From Coptis chinensis (Eukaryota; Streptophyta; Magnoliopsida; Ranunculales; Ranunculaceae): a DNA stretch of 64,000 nt. Position 1 is the stretch's first letter, and each line of letters opens with the position of its first letter. The translations under genes were made by a program, and so were the position numbers. The notes beneath the pieces were generated by a model. That model was not told the origin of the DNA and searched no databases. It was given only the letters and a program-made list of their open reading frames with translations. The DNA lies in contig CM027378.1 of NCBI GenBank assembly GCA_015680905.1, positions 86,147,501 through 86,211,500 on the forward strand, in the 5' to 3' direction. This document shows, one piece after another, positions 1-12,088 of this stretch.

Positions 1-123
1 GGGATCAGCTGGTCTCAAGGCTGATTTTGTGCGAATAGCTTAGGGTAAGATGATCAATGTTCCAGAGAGGTAAGATGAAACTTTTGTTTTTCAAATGTCT
101 GTCAAGAATTTCGAGAATAATGA

Positions 124-352
124 TCTAAACTATCTCAAAAATCGCGACTTTTATCTACAGTCCCGCAATAGTAGAATAATAATTTTTTTATGTACCTCTA
201 GGTCTCTTTGTTCGTTTTTGTCCTATTTGAATTTGTTTTTACTATTTTACCCGCAATAGTGGAACAATAATTTTTTAAGTACCTCTAGGTCTCTTAGTTC
301 GTTTTTGTTCTATTTGAGTTTGTTTTTACTATTTTGCCCATATATTTTCATA
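124..352 (+). repeat. Partial Helitron-family 5' ends, two imperfect copies
   Basis: Two truncated copies of the sequence that begins the complete Helitron-like element at 353 lie head to tail here. Each carries the CCCGCAATAGTGG core followed by an AT-rich tract and 'acctctaggtctct'. The first begins at a TC (124-125) preceded by A, as a Helitron 5' end should. Neither copy has a 3' hairpin, so both look like truncated ends or a local tandem duplication of the 5' half. Confidence 0.6.
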
Positions 353-598
353 TCTAAACTATTTTAAAAATCGCGACTTTTATCTACAGTCCCGCAATAG
401 TGGAATAATAATTTTTTATGTCCCTCTAGGTCTCTTCGTTCGTTTTTGTCCTATTTGAATTTATTTTTACTATTTTGCCCATATATTTTCATATATTTAC
501 AAAAATAGGTTGATTGTTGGTAAACTATTGCGGCTAAAAAGAGAGAAATCAATAGATGTGCCTATGAAACACGTGCATAGCACATGACATCTTTCTAG
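353..598 (+). mobile_element. Small non-autonomous Helitron-like element, copy 1
   Basis: The element starts TCTAAACTATTTT and ends CTTTCTAG. The flanking bases are A on the left (352) and T on the right (599), matching Helitron insertion between A and T. About 10 bases before the CTAG end lies a short hairpin, GTGC-ATA-GCAC, the expected 3' terminator signal. No coding capacity. Related copies at 1638-1871 (inverted) and 2609-2891 share the TC start, the CCCGCAA core and the CTAG end. The call rests on structure; a family match was not tested. Confidence 0.65.
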
Positions 599-1084
599 TA
601 TTATTGAAGATATGGAAAATTCTGATGAAAACCACTCATATTGTACCTTTTGATAAGCCCCTTCTCCAGTCAAATTCAAATAGCTACCGCGACAAATTTG
701 ACTTCCACATAAACAAACATAAGCTTCATACTATTTCTTACTCTGCAATAAAAAAAATAGTGATATCATCAAATGAGGAAACCATCTTCAGACATGATGA
801 GTCATGACGAGATATAAACGGGATGTTCTTTGTCGACACTACATCAACCTATTTCAGTTTGATTTTGGGATGGAAATTTTGGGAGAATGAATTTGGGTTA
901 TTCCAATTTTTGATTTCCAATAGTAGCGGAGGAGAGAGAGAGCAGCGAGAAGGTAAGGGTTTTTTATTGTAGAAACGAAAAGAAAAATGGTATGTTTGAC
1001 TTTTGCTACGTGGGCATGACACGTCACCAGCCACCTCAGTGTGTTGGTTGACTATGTCGATATCCTGTGTCAGTGTAGTATTAC
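599..1084. other. Intergenic, no gene recognised
   Basis: AT-rich sequence between Helitron copy 1 and the LTR remnant. Short open frames occur on both strands but none shows a recognisable domain or codon pattern. A purine-rich stretch lies around 925-955. Confidence 0.5.
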
Positions 1085-2607
1085 TCTATATATATATAGC
1101 CTATGGAACACTAGAATCTAGGAATACACATTAAATTCTAGAGACTCCTAGAACTTCTAGATTTATCCATTAATGACCACACACATGAAACATCTAGAGA
1201 CACTTGACTTACAACATATTGAAGTTCTACAAACCTTGAACTTTCTAGAATTTGATCCACTAAATTATAAATTACATTTCCAACACTCCCCAAAATTTGT
1301 AATTTCACACCAAAATGAAATTTCAAAATATATCTTCAATACTCCCCCATAATTTGGAATTTCCAATTTTTGCTCCTTCTTTGACAAGTGCCAGCCGCCT
1401 TTAATTTGCTTGCAAGTTTGCCCATTTGATGATTCTATTTTCTTGATTGCCCACATATTTGATTGCTTCTTTGACTTTGATCTCTTCATGCTTCAGTTGA
1501 AATCTTCAAGACTTACGATCATTTACTCCATGATACTCCAAGAAAATATTTCTTCTCATCCCATGCTTATTTTGGTCAAATTGTTTTACGTGACTATTTT
1601 TTTTTTACTTGATCTACCGGTATCATTATTATTCCTACTAGCATGATGTATGTGCTCCGCACGTGTTTTTTGTTGTTGAATCTAAATGACATACTTGTCC
1701 TTAATATTAATTCAAATTTATTTGAACTTTTTGATTTGGGTTTGTGTAATTTAATTAACATAGCAAAGACAAAACTGTACATAAAAAAAAATCGAAGAGT
1801 CACATATAAACAAATAATAAACTACTATTGCGGGACCAGTTCAGACCCGCGATCTTTAAAGTAGTTTAAGATAATCATATTGGCTTTGTTTGCCATTTTC
1901 GGAGGGGAAGCATTTTGTTTTGATATTACTCCAAAACCGGCATCGGAATTTGTTTTTCTAGGAAAATAGATGCATCTGCTTTGTGCTATCCGCCATTTGA
2001 GGAAACAAGTTTGTGCTATTACCCTCAAATGCAATTTGCTAGCTTGCTAGCATGACATGGTCAAGATTTTACTCATACCAACATTTTTTTGTAGTAGAAA
2101 ATTGAAATTTGGGAAGAAAATTTGGGCTTGGTTTTTGCAAATAATATGGTTTAATATCACTCAAACATAGAGGAAAACAAACTTTTTTTTTATACCATAT
2201 TAGAGCGCAAGCGGACGCATTATAATTTTAGTATATAGACTTAGATTTGTGGAGAGGATTAGAATTGAAGATGCACACCCATATGCGGTAGTGCAGAGCT
2301 CCTATTTGAGCTAATGAACGAAGTAGGAACAAGTTAATAAACTAGCACTTTGTATTAGAGAGTGAATGGGAGGAGATTGTTACAGTAACTCATATGGCTA
2401 TATTTTTATAGCCTATGGAACACTCTAGAATATAGTAACACCCATTAAATCCAAGAGACTCCTAAAACTTCTAGACTTATCCATTAATGACCAGACACTT
2501 GAAACATCTAGAGACACTTTGACTTATAACATATTCTAGGAAGTTTTTTAAACCTTGAACTTTCTAGAATTTGACCCACTAAATTACAAATTACATTTCC
2601 AACATAT
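1085..2607 (-). mobile_element. Degraded Copia-type LTR element remnant with nested Helitron
   Basis: Segments 1085-1283 and about 2393-2605 are direct repeats, both ending 'tttccaaca' on the plus strand. On the minus strand this gives an LTR beginning TGTTGGAAATG, and immediately upstream of the left copy is a purine tract suitable as a polypurine tract (1284-1297). The right copy may extend down to about 2198, next to a PBS-like 'ataccat'. The roughly 0.9-1.1 kb between them carries no recognisable gag or pol and contains Helitron copy 2. It is an old, incomplete element with unequal repeats. The family assignment is by termini only. Confidence 0.5.
1638..1871 (-). mobile_element. Small non-autonomous Helitron-like element, copy 2
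   Basis: Read on the minus strand this starts TCTTAAACTAC and ends CATGCTAG, with A before the 5' end and T after the 3' end. The subterminal hairpin is GTGC-GGA-GCAC. It keeps the CCCGCAATAGTAG core shared with copy 1. It sits inside the LTR remnant at 1085-2607, so it probably inserted after that element. Confidence 0.65.
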
Positions 2608-2608
2608 A

Positions 2609-2891
2609 TCTTTTACTATTTTAAAAATCCTGATCCTGGCCTACAGTCCCGCAACAGCAGTTTATAATATTTTATGTATAACTCTTGGTCCACATTTTGG
2701 ACAGTTTTATCGTCCCTATTTAAATTATTAAATTTCAATAGTTGTTTTGTCAAAATATGATAATAAGTGTTGTGTTGCAAGGGTATAAAGGAAAATCGAA
2801 AAAAAAAATAGTTGGCTGCTACATGCTTCCAGCAAAAAAAAGATTGTGGGCTTTATATCACACACGTGTGTGTGCACGTGCATAATACTAG
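2609..2891 (+). mobile_element. Small non-autonomous Helitron-like element, copy 3
   Basis: Begins TCTTTTACTATTTTAAAAATC and ends AATACTAG, flanked by A (2608) and T (2892). It carries the CAGTCCCGCAACAG core and a GTGCAC-rich hairpin near the 3' end. It is more diverged than copies 1 and 2. Its 5' end lies only a few bases beyond the right end of the LTR remnant. Confidence 0.55.
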
Positions 2892-3189
2892 TACTTGTAG
2901 TATACAAGGAAAGCTAGACGTACTTAACTAGATGATTGACATTTGACAATAATAGGAGCACGAACAGACTTAAAAAACTAACTTGCATAATTTTATGTAT
3001 GCAAAATCTAGAGTACGCATGCTGCATGTGTACTCTTCTATCTGAGCTCTCCACCAGCAAAAGGTGAGGGTGTATTGCCCCACAGAAGTCTTGAATTTAG
3101 AGTCCTGAATCCAGCGCACTCTTGAATAACTATTTTATGTATATCAGTATAAAATTAAACTGTGTAAACTGTGAAACTAACATACAACA

Positions 3190-3660
3190 TTATGGATACT
3201 ATGGTTGTGTCAACATAGGTATTGCCAAGATGCTAGTAGACAAGAAGCCATGTTTGATCAAAGAAGTAGATGAAAATGGGTGGAGTCCACTTCACTGTGC
3301 TGCATACTATAATTTCCCAAAGATGGTAACTAAACTTTTAAAGTTTGATCGTTTAATAGGGTAGGTTTCAACCAATGATGGCACAACAACTCTTCACATT
3401 GCTTCAAAGGAAGGAGCTATACTTGCAGTCCATCGAATCAGTCATTTTGCTCAGATTCTTGGGAGCTGCTTGACAATGAAGGCCAAAATTTTCTTCATGA
3501 CACTATGGAGACACATAATATGGTTGATGGTGATCTCTTCAATGAGTTTGATAACGATGGTAACACTTTTTTGCATCTTGTTGTCATCACATACAAGTTT
3601 GAATGCTTCTTCAAACTCATTAACAATGAGTCGATGATAGACTTAACAAAAATGCTATAA
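3190..3660 (+). pseudogene. Ankyrin-repeat protein pseudogene fragment (ACD6/PGG type)
   Basis: Translation gives ankyrin repeats with the WSPLHCAAYY motif near 3281, then TLHIASKEGA near 3391, and NFLHD and GNTFLHLVV in a different frame around 3490-3590. The order matches exon 2 of the intact ankyrin gene at 24227-26491 (WTPLHYAAYA, MSPLHIATSKGY, NFLHIAV, GNTPLHLAAI). The fragment has an in-frame stop at 3362 and a frame change near 3450. The upstream repeats and the C-terminal membrane domain are missing. It is most likely a decayed partial duplicate of a family member rather than a separate gene. Confidence 0.8.
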
Positions 3661-4047
3661 ACAAGGAAAACTTGACAACATTATTAGACATCTTGTACAA
3701 GGTATATTTGTTACTGGCTCCACCATCTAATTGTATCTCAAATACAAAGTCGTTGAAAAAATTACTTGAAAAATTATCTGAAAATAACTAACGACCATTT
3801 GTGGTAGGAGGAGTTTATGATAAACCCTGATCGATCAACACTACCAAATGTGCAAAATGTTGCCACGGTAAGTTGGTAGATGATATCCCCTTTTGGAATT
3901 TGTAGTAATGGCCACCGCTCTCGATCTCTTTCAATCCTAAGGGAGTAGATATACTCTTCCTGCGGAGAACAACAGTCATTTCCACTTCCCCCTTCTTCCT
4001 TAAGCTCTCCTTTCCACTTAGATTTAACCCAATTAGTCTTCCACAAC

Positions 4048-5959
4048 CTAAATGTTAAATTCCATGTTAGTGGTGATGCTAGGAGAGTTATGACATTGAG
4101 ATATTGAGAGAAACCAAGAAGAAGAACAATGGAGAAGAATAGATATTGATTGATTGAGAGAGAGAGATTGATTATGGTTAGAGTGATTGAGTTATTGTGC
4201 TCTACCTAGAGTTATATATTGTGCTCTACCCAGAGTTACATATTTATACTAACCTACCTTGGGTGTGAAGTAACCTAAAATATGAGAATATAAACTACTA
4301 GATATGGATGTCCAAACTTATAGAAATGTGGGATTTTACATATATGACATATTCTAATACTCCCCCTCAAGCTGTAATGTTGCAAACTATGCAAATTACA
4401 GCTTGAATGGCAGAAAGAAAAGATAAGAATACAACTCCCCCTTTCACAAAAAACTGCCTTTAGTTGAAGAACTCAAACAATTGTTGAGATGAGACGTTCT
4501 GGAAAGTGAAACTGTCAATGTAGACAATGGCCTAGCTAACCTGAATACTGAAGTTGTACCACAGGCACAAACTGGAAACAGAACACCTGTGAGATGACTG
4601 CAACCTGATATATGAATATGAATAGTGAAGTGATGATGATATTGTAACCTGAGAGATTGATGAATACTGAATAAGGCAGTGATGATGTAACTACAACCTG
4701 AGAGATTACCTGAGATATGTATCTGAATAGTGCAGTAATTGTGACTGCAACCTGAGAGATTGATGAAAATTGAATAGGGTAGTGATGATGTGACTGCAAC
4801 CTGAGAGATTAATACTGAGTACTTGGCACCACAGCGGCATAAAAAGAATCAAAACCTAAAAAGCTGAACCATCATTGATAGCAGCATATAATAAGCTCCT
4901 CAATAAGAAGGCTAAAACATAAAGTCGGTGAAACACCATATAACTCAGAACCATGACATTAAAGGGAGTCAAACTCTAAAAGAACTTATCAACCAATAAT
5001 CAGGAATTATACCAAATCATATTAGTTTAGACGAGGAGAAACTGTTCAAGAATACGGAAAACTGGACCTGAGATACAGAGACGAACAACCCAGAGCGCGT
5101 GCGCGCCTTCCACTAGAAACGAACTTTGAATACTGAAGAGGGCATGCGCGCCTGTACGAAGACAATCTTGAGCGCGTGCGCTCCTTGATCAATATGGAGA
5201 CAGAGAGATTACCTAGCTTTCGAACCATGGAAAATAATTAGACAGAGAGATTGCAGAACCTTGAATACTAACTTCGAACCATGGAGAATAATGAGACGAG
5301 AGATTGCAGAACCTTGAAAAGTGCCTTGAGCATGACGAACAGTACCGTGAACAGTACGATGAATAGTATGATGAACAGTGACGATGAACAATACCGTGAA
5401 TAGGAGCGATGAACATTATCAGTGAACAGTATGATGAATAGTACCAGTGAACAGGAATGATGAACAATGCCGGTGAAGAGTAAATCCATGCAGAGAAATA
5501 TTGAAACTTGAATCGAGATAAAAGAACTTCTTCTTGTGAGAAAGATTAAAACTTGACTTGAATTGAATACTGAAAATTGAAAAAAAAAATGATTTTGATT
5601 TTGATTGTTGGTGAGGGATTCCTCTCCTAGCATACCACTAGACTTTGATTTGAACCTGACACTCTGATACCATGTTAAATTCCATGTTAGTGGTGATGCT
5701 AGGAGAGTTGTGACATTGAGATATTGAGAGAAACCAAGAAAAAGAAGAACAATGAAGAAGAATAGAGATTGATTGATTGAGAGAGATTGATTAGGGTTAA
5801 AGTGATTAAGTTATTGTGCTCTACCCAGAGTTACATATTTATACTATCTTATCTTGGGTGTGAAGTAACCTAAAACATGAGAATAGAAACTATTAGATAT
5901 AGATGTCTACACTTATAGAAATGTGAGACTTTACATATAGAACATATTCTAATACTAAA
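4048..5959 (-). mobile_element. Short structurally complete Copia-type LTR element, non-coding (TRIM/LARD-like)
   Basis: LTRs are 4053-4359 (307 bp) and 5673-5954 (282 bp); the length difference is mostly an internal short duplication in the left LTR. A 5-bp target duplication CTAAA flanks it at 4048-4052 and 5955-5959. On the minus strand the right LTR is followed by TGGTATCAGAG, the initiator-tRNA-Met type primer site, and the left LTR is preceded by a TTGAGGGGGAG polypurine tract. The 1.3 kb interior has no recognisable gag or pol and is built largely of short repeats. The termini look whole. The two LTRs differ at only a few positions per hundred, so the insertion is moderately young. Confidence 0.88.
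4590..4815 (+). repeat. Tandem repeats inside the short LTR element
   Basis: About three degenerate copies of a roughly 70-bp unit built around 'tgcaacctgagagatt' followed by 'gatgaa..tgaata'. They fall inside the non-coding interior of the LTR element. A second block of short (about 18-20 bp) 'gatgaacagtaccgtgaa' repeats lies at 5330-5475. Confidence 0.7.
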
Positions 5960-7743
5960 CCTTACCATTCCTAGCCTCCACAACCCCAAACTCTTTGATT
6001 CCAGTAGATCTACTAATTGGAAGTGATGAAAAAGAAAAAAAAAAACTTCTCCTTTTTGTTGGTATGTAGGGGTTTTTATAACTCGTAAGATGATCAACGT
6101 TGGTCTCTTTCATCGTTGGATATGGTGGTGGGTTTTGGGGCTGTCTCCTTTGGTATAGTCACCTTCCCACATTTTGCTTATCTTATCTTATCTGAAGACT
6201 TTAAATAAGTTGGATTTAGTTGATTTTTGGTATGCAGTTGGTTGTGTTGGTTTCAATTTAGCTTTACTTGGTCTAACATCTCTCTATCGACGACAAAACC
6301 ATGGGTTCAGCCCCTTATGTCTACATTTCTGGGTTGGCTCCATGATTTGTTTGTTCAAAGTTATGGCTCTCTCCCATTTTCTACCCCCTCTCCGGATTGT
6401 TGGTTTGGATTTCTTGGTCAGGCCACCGCTAACTAGTTGGACCTTTGGTGGGGCATTCCAGTTTAGAATTGCCAATCTGAGTATTTTGTTGTGGAGTTTT
6501 ATGTTGTACGACCTAATAACTCGTGAGTCGTCATCTTGGGAGATCCAACACGATGGAAGAATGAGCAACTGTGAAGCTGGCCCAGAGAAAAAGATGGAGT
6601 TTCCAATGTGGTCTTGGTGCTGCTGGTGGTTGCTTGGAGCTGGTAAGTCTATGTCGAGACTACTATATATTTACAGCTTATGTTTGTTTCAACTGTACTA
6701 ATTTCAGCTTGATGCTAATTGTTATGATTGTAAGAATTTAGCTATTAATTAATACAATCAGGGTAGTTTTATCGAAAAAAATAAAAAAGTATACAACTAT
6801 ATGTCGTCTATAAAAATGACTAAACAGTAAACATAGCATAAATTGACAAGGCAAATATAACACCCCGTCTTTTATTTTATTTTTCCTAGTATAATAATAA
6901 TAATAATAATAATGGATAATAAATAAAATAAAATAGGATAAGTATTAGTGGAAATAGGAGACGTGGGTTTATAGGATAAACCCTCTTCCTTTCGGGGGTT
7001 TTTAAAACAGAGAAGAAAAAGATAGGGTTTGTAAAACACAGAGAGTTTTACATAAAAGAGAATTTCACAGAGAGGAAAGAGAGAAGTTTCTTGCTGGAGA
7101 TCTTGCTGACAACAGGAGGAGCAAATAAATTCTGTATTGGTGAGTAGTCTAAAATAAATCTTTTTAAATCTTCATGGATTAACAACTGATTTTATTAGTT
7201 AGTTAATGGTTTAAGTTAGTTTGTTTAGATCCAAGAGATAAAAATCTACTCAAAGTTATGCATGATATATTGTCGTTTTGTTTATCTATTTGTTTCATTG
7301 GTATGGTTAAATATTTCCCATAGTAGTCCGTATGAAATTTATTGCATTGCGTGAAGTAGTTACATTCTTGACTTCCTTGTTTTGAAGTATCTAACGTACT
7401 TGTACATGTGAGAGAAATGTGGAGTTGTGATACTGATGTTAAGGGTAAGACCTTTGGATACATGTTCATGGGAATATATATATTTGGTCTTTGGTTAAAC
7501 TGTTGGTTAGTGACTGACTCGGAAGTGCTGTACATAGAAGTTTAGAGATGTCAAATTTAAAACATGTTACATATCTAAATTAGAATGTTTGGAATAAACT
7601 CAAAGACCACTATTTTGATGGTTTGAGTGTTGACTACACTTTGTTTTATATGGGTGGGGTGGTAGTAATAACTGTTGGTCTTTGGGCTGATGTGGCGTGC
7701 TTTTGAGATGTCAGAAAGTATAAGCTTAAGCTTTTCCTTGTAA
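5960..7743. other. Intergenic, no gene recognised; possible LINE tail and TAA microsatellite
   Basis: Open frames up to 175 codons occur (for example 6174-6701) but show no domain. The segment 6690-6786 ends with 'ttttatcgaaaaaaa', which resembles the 3' tail of a plant LINE on the plus strand. A short (TAA)n run lies at about 6893-6913, next to a 'taacaccccgtc' motif at about 6859 that resembles the start of some Ty3-type LTRs; I could not find its partner end. Confidence 0.4.
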
Positions 7744-7771
7744 GGTTCTTTTTTTTGGTAACTGCTAGTTA

Positions 7772-9848
7772 TTATTGCGGAATAAACCGTTCTGTACAAG
7801 AAGCAGTAAGATCAAACAACAATAAATTACATACAAAGTTTGGCGGTTTCAACCACCAAAAGAAAAAACCATCTTCCAGCAATTCCAATAATCCTGTTGG
7901 AACATTCACTTTCATACCCATTAGATTCGATAACCAAGCATCATCCTCAGCACGATCAGATGCAAAATTGGTGAATGCGTCAACCACAAAGTTAGCTTCC
8001 CTGTAATTCCATATCAGTTCAGTACATACCATTGAACTGAATAAATGTGAGTAGTCTTGAATTACATGAAGGACCTCCCAAGGAATATCCAGTGATGAGC
8101 ACCTAATGCAATGTTGAATGAACTTTGAATCCGTTTCCACTAGAACACGAACCCCATTTAGATGCAGAAAAGATAAAATCCTCAAGCCAAAGTATAGTGC
8201 TCTCGCTTCAGCCATAAGAGTGGAAGCATGTAAGATCGGTACTGCCAAACCAAATATAAATCTTCCTTCCCAATCTCTGAGAATACAACCTGCTCCTGCA
8301 GCACCTGGATTTCCTCTAGACGATCCATCAATGTTTAACTTTAACACACCCACAGGTGGTGGTATCCATTTAAGGGACACCCACCTCCTACATATTACCG
8401 TTGATGAAGCTGCAGAAATTACCTCACCGTTGTCCTCTCGCCACATATTCTCCACTAACTCTTTGGCCTTCATCATATAATGAATAGGTGACACCGTGGC
8501 ATCCTCAAATCTAGATTTATTTAGAGCTAGCCATATATTCCAGATAACAGCAGCTGTAATCGATAAGCACCAATCCGCATCCCCGTGTTGTGACGCAACT
8601 GTCATCATTCTCCTAACCCAATCAGCAAAACTGTTATCGATATGTTGTGGGAAAATACCAACACCAAACCACACAGCTCTAGCGAATGGACATCCAATAA
8701 ATATGTGTTCCTTCGAATCATTACCATACTCACAAAGAGAGCATGCCGTGTTTACATTAATGCCTTTCGTTATGAGAAAATCAGCAGTTGGCACTACCTC
8801 CTGTATACATTGCCATAAGAAAATTCTGATTTTGTAAGGAATTGTAACCCTCCAGATTTTCTTAAATATAGGATCAGTTTGAACGTTGTCATTATGTAAC
8901 CATTGGTGCACTTGAAGATACACCGATTTAACCGAGTAACGACCATATTTATCAGGGGCCCATATTCTATAGTCTGGATGAGAATGAATAGATAAAGGTA
9001 TAGAGAGAATACGAGCCGCATATTCCAGAGACCAATAACTCCGAATCTCCTCCACCTTCCACGTCTGGGTAGTCGGTTCAATGAAATCACTGACACGATT
9101 GAGGATGCAATTACTCGGCTGCAAATGCAAAGGAGAAGGTGTGTCAGGCACCCATGAGTCAAGCCACGCCCGAATCGCAAGACCATTGCCCACATGCCAA
9201 CGGATACCCATTGCAAGAAGAGATTTAAGCTTCATAATAGTTTTCCAAATCTTAGATGCTGACCTCAGACATCTTGCTCTCATAAAATCAGTCCTTGGGA
9301 AGTATTTTTCTTTCATGCATTTAGCCCACATAGAAGTGGGCGAGATAAGCTCCCAAGCTTTTTTGCCAAGTAGAGAAATATTCTGAATTTCTAAATCTTT
9401 AATCCCTAGCCCACCATCATCTTTTGGTTTACAAGCAAGTTCCCATGAAAAATAATGAAGCTTGTGTTGACCTTTCTCATGATTCCACAGAAAGGCTTTC
9501 CTGTACCAGTCAAGATCTTCAATAATATAAACAGGCAATCGGATACATGACATAATGTAGACTGGAAGCGCAGTTAAGACGGAGTTAACCAACGTGAGTC
9601 TACCTCCTCGAGATATAATAGAGGATTTCCAGCCCGCAAGTCGATCTTGGAACCTTTTAATCAAAGGTTTGAAATGTTCCTGTTTCGCTCTTCCAATAGC
9701 AGCAGGGACACCTAAGTAGGTGGGAAAGGTTGTTGTCGTTTTAACATGATGATTCGCCCGAAGAGAAGTCACCAGTTCCGTCTGCAATTGGTTGTTATGA
9801 ATCATTTGGGATTTATCTCTATTAATACTCTGACCAGAAACATGTTCA
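7772..9848 (-). pseudogene. LINE ORF2 C-terminal part: RT thumb, zf-RVT, RNase H
   Basis: An open frame of about 677 codons. It begins just after the RT palm, with the YLGVPAAIGR and GWKSSIISRGGR blocks typical of plant L1 RT. The zf-RVT region follows, with CSLCEYGNDSKEHIFIGCPF. The C-terminus is an RNase H domain: IDGSSRGNPGAAGAG carries the first Asp, MAEARAL the Glu and VETDSK the second Asp. The Asp usually seen in the last motif appears as VDAFTNF. Plant L1 elements are known to have acquired such an RNase H domain. An in-frame TAG near 9849 separates this stretch from the palm domain upstream. Confidence 0.9.
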
Positions 9849-9850
9849 TA

Positions 9851-10893
9851 CTATTCCAGAATTTTCTGTAACTCAGAAGCAACCACCACATCGGCTCTTA
9901 AGAAAACCAATAAATCATCCGCATACATAAGATGCGATAGAACTGGAGCAGATCTGGCCACTCTAATCCCTTGAATATTCCCATTAGCCTGTGCATATTG
10001 AAATTGTCGTGATAGAACCTCAGCACACAAAATGAAGATATATGGTGAGATAGGGTCTCCCTGACGAATGCCCCTTGACGGTCTGAAGAAACCATAAGGC
10101 GATCCATTAAGAAGAATGGAAAAGGGTGGTGATGAAATGCAGAACAAGATTCGATCCACCCATGTTTGCTAAAAACCATATCTAATCAAGACATTTTCAA
10201 TAAACTTCCATTCGAGCCTGTCATATGCTTTCTTCATATCGAACTTAAAGCATAGAAGTTATTTTTACGATTCCTTTTGCCTTCAATGAAGTGGAAAGCT
10301 TCATGTGCCATCAACACATTATCTTGGATAGACCTACCCGGTAAAAACGCACTCTGATAAGGACTGATGATAGATTGGAGAATAGGCCTCATTCTGTTCA
10401 CCATAATCTTTGTAATTATCCGATAAATCACATTAGTGAGGCTAATAGGCCTGAAATGCTCAGCAGCAGTAGGATAAGCAGTTTTCGAAATTAATGCAAT
10501 ATTCGTATGATTAATTTCCCTAACAAATGAACCATGATTAAAAAACTGGGTAACAACACTTACAACCTTAGGACCAACAATGTCCCAAAAATGCTTATAG
10601 AACAAAGCATTAAAACCATCAGGGCCCGGAGACTTCAAAGATCCAATTGATTTTAAGGTGCGAAAAATCTCGTCGTGTGTAACTAGCTTCAACAGAGAAA
10701 TATTATCTTCATTTGAAATCAGATTGAGAGGGATTGTTTCTAAAAAGTTAGAAGTAGTATTTGGTTCATCAGAGGCAAACAAATCAGAGAAGTAGCCTTG
10801 TAAATGTTCACCAATGTCATCCCACGAAGTGAGCATCTTACCATGGCCATCATGAATACTTTTGATATTGGATCTGCTTCGTCTTCTTGACAC
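9851..10893 (-). pseudogene. LINE ORF2 reverse transcriptase core (broken)
   Basis: The upstream part carries SLKSPGPDGFNALFYK and NVIYRIITKIMVNRM, RT fingers blocks of L1. The palm motif with the first catalytic Asp (FDMKKAYDRLEW) is readable at about 10200-10245, but in another frame after a one-base loss near 10245. The downstream part (10159-9851) carries RGIRQGDPISPYIF and the YADD catalytic box. An in-frame stop lies just before 10159. The fold could not be made from this copy. Order and motifs fit the plant L1 clade. Confidence 0.88.
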
Positions 10894-11009
10894 TGTTGCA
10901 TGGAAGAATTTTGTATCAAGGTCACCTTTATGATCCCAATCATACCCTGCCTTCTATCCCCAATTCAAATGCTGCTGCCTCAGAATTAAGTCATGATGTT
11001 GTAAAAGTT

Positions 11010-11981
11010 TCATAAGGCAGAGGTATGATCAGTTGAATTAAGCTTATCTTCCAATTCCTGAATCTGACTTTTAATCTGCTTTAATTTGTGATCCAAGTGG
11101 CCAAAGGTCTTAACATTCCAACTCCTTAATAACTTCCTACAAAAAGCAAGATGTCTGCAAAAAGAGAATGAAGCAGAACCTTGAAAACTCCCATCCATCC
11201 CTGCTTCAATAACTTTCTTACAGGATACATCAGTTAACCACATCTGCTCGAATCGAAAAGGTTTTCGTAACCATTTCATATGGGGGTTCAGCTTGATACA
11301 TAAAATTTTATTATCCGATTCCTTGTTTGCAATATGTTGAACATAAACATTAGGAAATAGAATTCTCCAGTTAAGGTTACAAACAACCCTGTCTAGCCTT
11401 TTCAACACCTTGTTCCGACCTTTTTTATTATTGCTCCAAGTAAACATTTGCCCACTAAATCCCATGTCCATGAAAGAACAGTCATGCAACATCTGATTGA
11501 ACTTCTGCATTTTACTTCCAGTACATGGTCGTCCACCCCGTTTCTCCTCATAATGACTAATATCATTATAGTCTCCCATACACATCCATGGTTCTAAGTT
11601 AACAGGCTGCAACTGTTTTAACATATCCCACTGAACTTGACGAAAATGAGCTTTAGTACTTGCATAAATCCCAGACAAATACCATACAACACCATTACTT
11701 TCATTAATAACTGCATGGATAATCCATTAATCCGAATACAAGACTTGGACATCAATATCACTATCCCACAGAAGCCATAGACCTCCAGATAAACCTCTTG
11801 CAGGTACAATAAACGACTTATATACACCTAACTTCCTAATAATCTTATTAGATTTAAACCAACCAGCTTTAGTTTCACACAAAAAGATAAAACCCGGTCT
11901 CTCATTTCTGATGTGATCTTTCAAGCACATAACCATCAAGTCGAGACCAACTCCTCGACAGTTCCAGCATAAAATACTCAT
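11010..11981 (-). pseudogene. LINE ORF2 N-terminal endonuclease (broken)
   Basis: The frame opens MSILCWNCRGVG, the standard start of the exonuclease-endonuclease-phosphatase domain of plant L1 ORF2, with FLCETKAG holding the catalytic Glu. After one in-frame stop near 11727 the domain continues with MGDYNDI and TWSNNKKG. The position where active enzymes have Ser-Asp-His reads ESDNKI, so the catalytic His appears lost. The ORF2 start codon overlaps the ORF1 stop (ATGA, 11978-11981), a compact ORF1-ORF2 junction. Confidence 0.88.
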
Positions 11982-12088
11982 GGTGCACCTGGTGGCTGTT
12001 TACGCCCAGCCACCCTTGCCATCCTCTTAACACGTTTCTTAGTCGGGAGAGGACGATACTGTGAAGAAGCATGTGAACGTAGTTAAGG
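11978..12088 (-). pseudogene. LINE ORF1 C-terminal tail
   Basis: Directly upstream of ORF2 on the minus strand is a short frame reading RPLPTKKRVKRMARVAGRKQ and ending at a TGA that overlaps the ORF2 ATG. This basic tail fits the C-terminus of ORF1. Upstream of about 12085 the frame runs into a stop, which places the inversion junction there. Confidence 0.65.

Noticed and set aside
3774-4046. 90-codon minus-strand frame
   Set aside because: No recognisable domain, and continuation on the other side of the LTR element shows none either.
6174-6701. 175-codon open frame
   Set aside because: No domain, no homologous wording, unlikely codon pattern and an overlapping antisense frame; probably chance or old LINE debris.
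6859-7100. Start of a solo Ty3-type LTR
   Set aside because: Only a short start motif matches; no end motif or flanking duplication could be found.
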